From contig JAHBMJ010001790.1 in the NCBI GenBank assembly GCA_018398765.1, forward strand, positions 55,001 to 91,492: a DNA stretch of 36,492 nt, given 5' to 3'. A model generated the notes under the pieces. The model saw only the letters and a list, made by a program, of their open reading frames with translations. It made no database searches and was not told where the DNA came from. Position numbers and translations under genes: made by a program. The DNA comes from Chromera velia (Eukaryota; Sar; Chromeraceae). Of this stretch, positions 32,689-36,492 are shown piece by piece (positions within the stretch are counted from its first letter, which is position 1; the number at the start of each line of letters is the position of its first letter).

Positions 32689-35600
32689 CTACAGAGTCCA
32701 TGTACGATAGAGAGGGAAGCATGGGTGCAGAGGCCCTGCCAGAGGGGGGGGGGAAAGGGAAGGTCCCGTCTGAGGAAGTGACGCAGTACCTGAGCTTTCT
32801 CCCTGAGCCTTCGCCGGCATCGTCCTACTTCCTGGGGGGGGTTCTGAAGTGTAATTTACACGGTTCCCCTCTGCAGTTGGGTTCGATGTCTCTATGAGAG
32901 CACTGGTCTCTTCTGCTGCTTCGTCGCCCCCGTGCCCTGGAGCCTCTTTGCTGATTGGATTTGCAGACTGCGTCTCTTCCACGGAGGGCATTTGATGGCT
33001 GCCTGACGGTTGGCTGGGTTTTCTGAATTTGGCCTGAACCCAAATGCGCTTCATTTGCAGCTGCATCTTCCTATTGGTGAACTCTCGGCAGTGGTACCTG
33101 CAGGCACTCAGAAGCAATGAAGAAAGTCTGTGTGAGGTGGCTGTGTTGCGTGTTCCTTTTGGGAAGTCCACTGAGACTTACACATCACTCTATTTTATGG
33201 TACCGAAGGAGCCTACTCCTAAAACCCGAAACTTGCCACTCTTTCTTGCTGTCTTGGCACACGAAAACCTGTCAGCAGCCAGGCGAACAAAAACACACAC
33301 GTTCACTCACCCACAGGCGCGCTAGTGAGGGGGGGAGAGGTGGAAAGAAAAAGAGCTAGGGAAAACAGAGACAGAATTAAAGAAAGAAGGGAAACGCATG
33401 CATGCAGCCTCTCAAATCCACAGGTCCCCTGACCCCCCGCAAGACTTCCCCAAGAAAATAAAAGGAAAGCCGCACCTGTTCTCCACCTCTTCCAGCCCGT
33501 TTTCTTTCACAAACAGATCCAAGAGCTCCTCTGCATGCATTAATTCGCGCGCATGGAAAGGCGTAAGGTGGCTGATGGGAAGTTTTCTGCTCAAGCACCC
33601 AAAGGACACACAGGTTTCGTTCTGGCCAAATGTACTTTTCTGCGTATAAACAGGAATGACAGGGATGTGCCCGAAGTCTTTTTTTCGTTTGTCCCCCACA
33701 CCGTTTTTTTGCACTTTCGCGGTGGCTGACTGTGTTTTGAAAGATGTGAAAAAAAAGGGAAAGAAAAAGATGCAGAGAGAAAACAACAAAGCGCGTCAGA
33801 CACGCACCTGTGGTGAAATAGTATGCCCTTGTTCCGTCCCCGCGGACATAAAAATTGTCCTGCAAACAAGTTTTAAAAACACAAAGACCACCAGCAGAAA
33901 AACACAAATAAAGAGAGGACCATAGCGTCCTCCTCACTCCACACAAACACACACACACACACAGAGGGGGGGCGTTGGGGAAGAGAAAATACAAAAAGAC
34001 GCACCGACCCCCAACTTGGCTTTGCCCGACTTCGCCTGTCGCAGCTGTGCGAGATCGAATCTGCACCCATTCACAGAAAGGATTAAGCCGTCTGCGTGTC
34101 TCTCTTGATTTGAAAATCCGACAGGGATTGAATTAATGGGGGTCAGTGTTTTCTTTTCAGAGCACAGACAAAGTCCAGATGATCCTTTAATAAGGCGATA
34201 CATGGCTGTCCCCCAGGGAAGAAACAACAAAGAGGGAAAGACAGAAAGAAATCAGAAGAAAGACCTATATGCCACCTGACCTTCCATAATCCCGAAAGAG
34301 AAGAAGTCCTCCAGGCTTTAACAACTGAAGACAGGCAATGGAGAAGGGGGGTGCATTTCTTCTTTTGCAGATCTGAAGAGAGAAGAGGGGTCTGTCAAAT
34401 GGCCGACAGTCGCGTAGTTTGAGAATTGGACTGTCAAGTATCCATGCGTCTGTCTGTCCGTCCGTCTGATTGGCACATTCGCAACACTCAAACAGACAAC
34501 ACACACGGCAATCGAAGAGGAAAGAAGGGAAGCACAGACCGCCAACCCAGGAGGAAACTTTGGAGTTACCAAAGACGGTGAGCAAGACCGGATGGAGGTG
34601 GAGGAGGATTGGCAAGCAGAAAGAAAAAGGAGGCAAAAACACAAGAAGCAGGAAGAGACACGGGCCCGACTTCGACAATGAAGCACGTCCATGTCTCTGC
34701 ATGCACAGCAGAGAGAGTTCCCTTTGCATGACTGTGTGTGCGGGGTGGGGAAAACTTTCCCTGATGCTCTGGTGAGGAACGTCGGTCGTTCCACCGCTTC
34801 TTCAAACAAGATCTTGTGTGTCTCTGGCGGGAAAGAAAGAAAAGGAAAGAACAGAATGCCGAAGAGCAACAAAACGTAGGGGAACGGGATTCCCTGGAAC
34901 GTCGCCGCTTGCCTTTATGTCTGTCTGTCTGTCTGGTCACCTGCCTTCCTTTCTCTCCTCTATCTGCTAGCCTAACCGGCCGACCTTCACGCTCCTCCGT
35001 GCGACCTCCGAGAAGAACTCTGGGTTGATCGCCGACAGCACAAACATCAGCATCACAAAGTCCGCAGCCCTGCAGACAAAAAGATCACAAGCGATGAAAG
35101 TATAGAAAATTTTCCAAAAAAAAAAAAAAACGCAGAACTGCTGTTTCAATTTATTCAGACCAACAAGAACGAGTCTGGCGACAGATAAATCGGCAAACAG
35201 ACAGGCAGGCAAGCAGAGCGAAAGTACCCGAAGAAAGGGGAGAAGGAAGAAAGAAAGAAGAAACAGAAAAACAAGAAAGGAAAAGCAAACCACAGAAAGC
35301 AAGAACAGGGAAAAGAAACCAGAAAGGGGCCCACCCAGGTTCACAAATCCATTCCGGCACCTCCCCATGGGTGATATCAAATACCGCTGCCTGACGGAGA
35401 CTGCCCAGGTGTTGAGGAACCTCCAACGGTTTTGTCCATTTCATTTTAGTCCGAAGAATCCGCGACAGAACATTGTATGGACACGAGCACAACGCACTTT
35501 TCGCTCCCCGTGCTTCTGTCGAGGTACAATGGGCCCTGGCTGAATCCAAAGATATGCTTCTTCGCTTTGCAGGACATCTTTTCGGGGCCGTCTCCTCGCT

Positions 35601-35876
35601 CTGATTCCTCATCTGTGCCCTTTGCACGAAAGGGTCCAAAGCCCTCAAGAACTCTCTTTTTCTCAGCCCCTCCTTCTCCATGTCAAACCTCTCCTGGAGC
35701 ATCTGCACTGCCCGGGGAGAGAAGTCGAAGCCAATGGCCGTCAGGTGGGCGTGTCGTTTCAGTAAGGGGAGAATTGTGTTCCCAACACCACACCCGACCT
35801 GCACAGAGCATCTCAACACGCAAAGATGCACAAATACACGCACACATATATATGCACATGCACATACGCGCGCGCG

Positions 35877-35915
<39 letters not shown>

Positions 35916-36284
35916 GGGGGGNGGGGGGGGGGGGGGCAGCGCACTCAGTCTGGGATGTGTGATACTAAGCAAAACACAATCTGACCGCTCGGCATATACA
36001 TTTATTTACGCTGTGCATCGCTGCCGACCGACCTACCTCCACGAAGAGCGTCTCCCTGCCCTCCATGTCCTTGTCATCAATAATTCCAATCTCCTCGAAC
36101 TCGTGCTTCAGGTAGTTCCTGTCTTTGAAGAAATTCGTCCTGTTGCGTTTGTAGAAAAGGTCCCAGTTCCGTTTTGCCTCCTTCTCGTATTTCTCCACCC
36201 AGAACTCCTGAACGCCCTCCGGGTTCTCATCTAGAATCTCTCTTGCTTGTTTCACGTACTCATCCGAAATCGTGATGTCCCGAA
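32689..36284 (-). CDS. METTL6: METTL6-like tRNA N3-methylcytidine methyltransferase, 5' end outside window
   Basis: SAM-dependent methyltransferase of the METTL2/6/8 (yeast Trm140) family, known to form 3-methylcytidine at position 32 of certain tRNAs. Minus-strand exons: 36284-36037, 35798-35335, 35069-34985, 34324-34281, 34060-34009, 33859-33808, 33530-33476, 33097-32689; phase is continuous to TAG. Motifs in order: RNWDLFYKRNRTNFFKDR and HEFEEIG (family N-terminal block), VGCGVGNTILPLL (SAM motif I), IGFDFSPRAV, FDIT, FVMLMFVLSAINPE, LLKPGGLLLFRDYG, RFDLAQLR, NFYVRGDGTRAYYFT, RIWVQAKF. Two oddities. About 75 extra residues sit between FSPRAVQMLQER and AAVFDIT. The C-terminus has a tail of some 100 residues rich in Ser, Pro, Glu and Gly. 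The first exon begins in phase 1, so at least one upstream exon with the start codon is beyond the edge or unrecognised. The METTL6 label rests on the FYKRNxTNFFKDR block; METTL2/8 cannot be excluded. Confidence 0.93.
33946..33964. repeat. (CA)n microsatellite in a METTL intron
   Basis: Short CA repeat (GT on the coding strand) in the intron between exons 34060-34009 and 33859-33808. Confidence 0.9.
35868..35937. repeat. (CG)n(CA)n microsatellite and poly-G run in a METTL intron
   Basis: CG repeat, CA repeat, then a run of G with one undetermined base at 35922. On the coding strand this reads C run, (TG)n, (CG)n, about 70-130 nt before the 3' splice site at 35799. Confidence 0.95.
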
Positions 36285-36492
36285 CTGCACACATGCATGC
36301 ATGCAGATCCATTCACGCATACATACGGATACAGGGCATAGGTCAGGGGAATGCCCTTGTACTGTCGTGAAAGGCGCGACTGCGGCATTCAATTTATTTC
36401 TCACGCAGACCTTCTATTCACGAGCGATCCAAACAAAGGTTGGCATGTCGTCCTAGGTATGTACGCACCGAGCCCTCCCCCCCCCCCCCCCC
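36285..36492. other. Right edge, METTL upstream intron and poly-C end
   Basis: Contains GCATGCATGCAT repeats just upstream of the first visible METTL exon and ends in a run of C (from about 36477), which is probably a contig edge. No first coding exon with an ATG could be found here. Confidence 0.5.

Noticed and set aside
34740-34830. Extra METTL exon reading HKILFEEAVERPTFLTRASGK
   Set aside because: Protein-like, but the flanking exons join directly in phase and give the family's exact spacing from INPE to LKPGG.
1-36492. tRNA, rRNA, CRISPR or riboswitch
   Set aside because: No cloverleaf-like segment, rRNA core motif or regular spacer-repeat array was seen on either strand.

Overview
The window reads as nuclear DNA of an intron-rich, secondary-plastid eukaryote. 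A chromerid alga such as Chromera velia is my best guess. That rests on four things: a plastid-type bipartite leader on one gene, a mitochondrial presequence on another, dense GT-AG introns, and abundant microsatellites. No prokaryotic signal (operon, Shine-Dalgarno site, CRISPR) was seen. Species assignment is inference.

Layout from left to right. (1) About 1040-6205, minus strand: a short-chain dehydrogenase/reductase (SDR) of at least 11 exons with a signal-peptide-like plus transit-like N-terminus; its last exons are not fully resolved. (2) About 6276-15560, plus strand: a nearly full-length but inactivated non-LTR (LINE-type) retrotransposon. It has ~116-bp repeats in its 5' UTR, an ORF1, and an ORF2 carrying a Cys-rich cluster, serine tracts, an AP-like endonuclease and a reverse transcriptase. 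It carries eleven in-frame stops and no recognised frameshift outside a TTC microsatellite. (3) 15992-20686, minus strand: a 12-exon gene I do not recognise, about 440 residues, with a mitochondrial-type presequence and a multi-pass membrane C-terminal half. An assembly gap (18623-18846) lies in one intron. (4) 21632-30150, plus strand: a 9-exon gene for a ~1744-residue protein with a very long Pro/Ser/Thr/Gly-rich N-terminus, short coiled-coil exons and a single membrane span near the C-terminus. (5) 30151-32688: gene-poor DNA with an AT-rich island. (6) 32689-36284 and beyond the right edge, minus strand: a tRNA m3C methyltransferase of the METTL2/METTL6/METTL8 family, 8 exons visible, 5' end missing.

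The four host genes have no obvious shared pathway. Genes 3 and 4 are divergent and share a ~945-bp spacer. Exon models were built by hand, requiring GT-AG borders, continuous reading phase and plausible protein. Phase closes exactly in genes 3, 4 and 6 and in the first ten SDR exons. Two patterns cut across genes: 5' splice sites nearly always have G at +5 and very often C at +3, and intronic dinucleotide repeats are strongly oriented relative to transcription.
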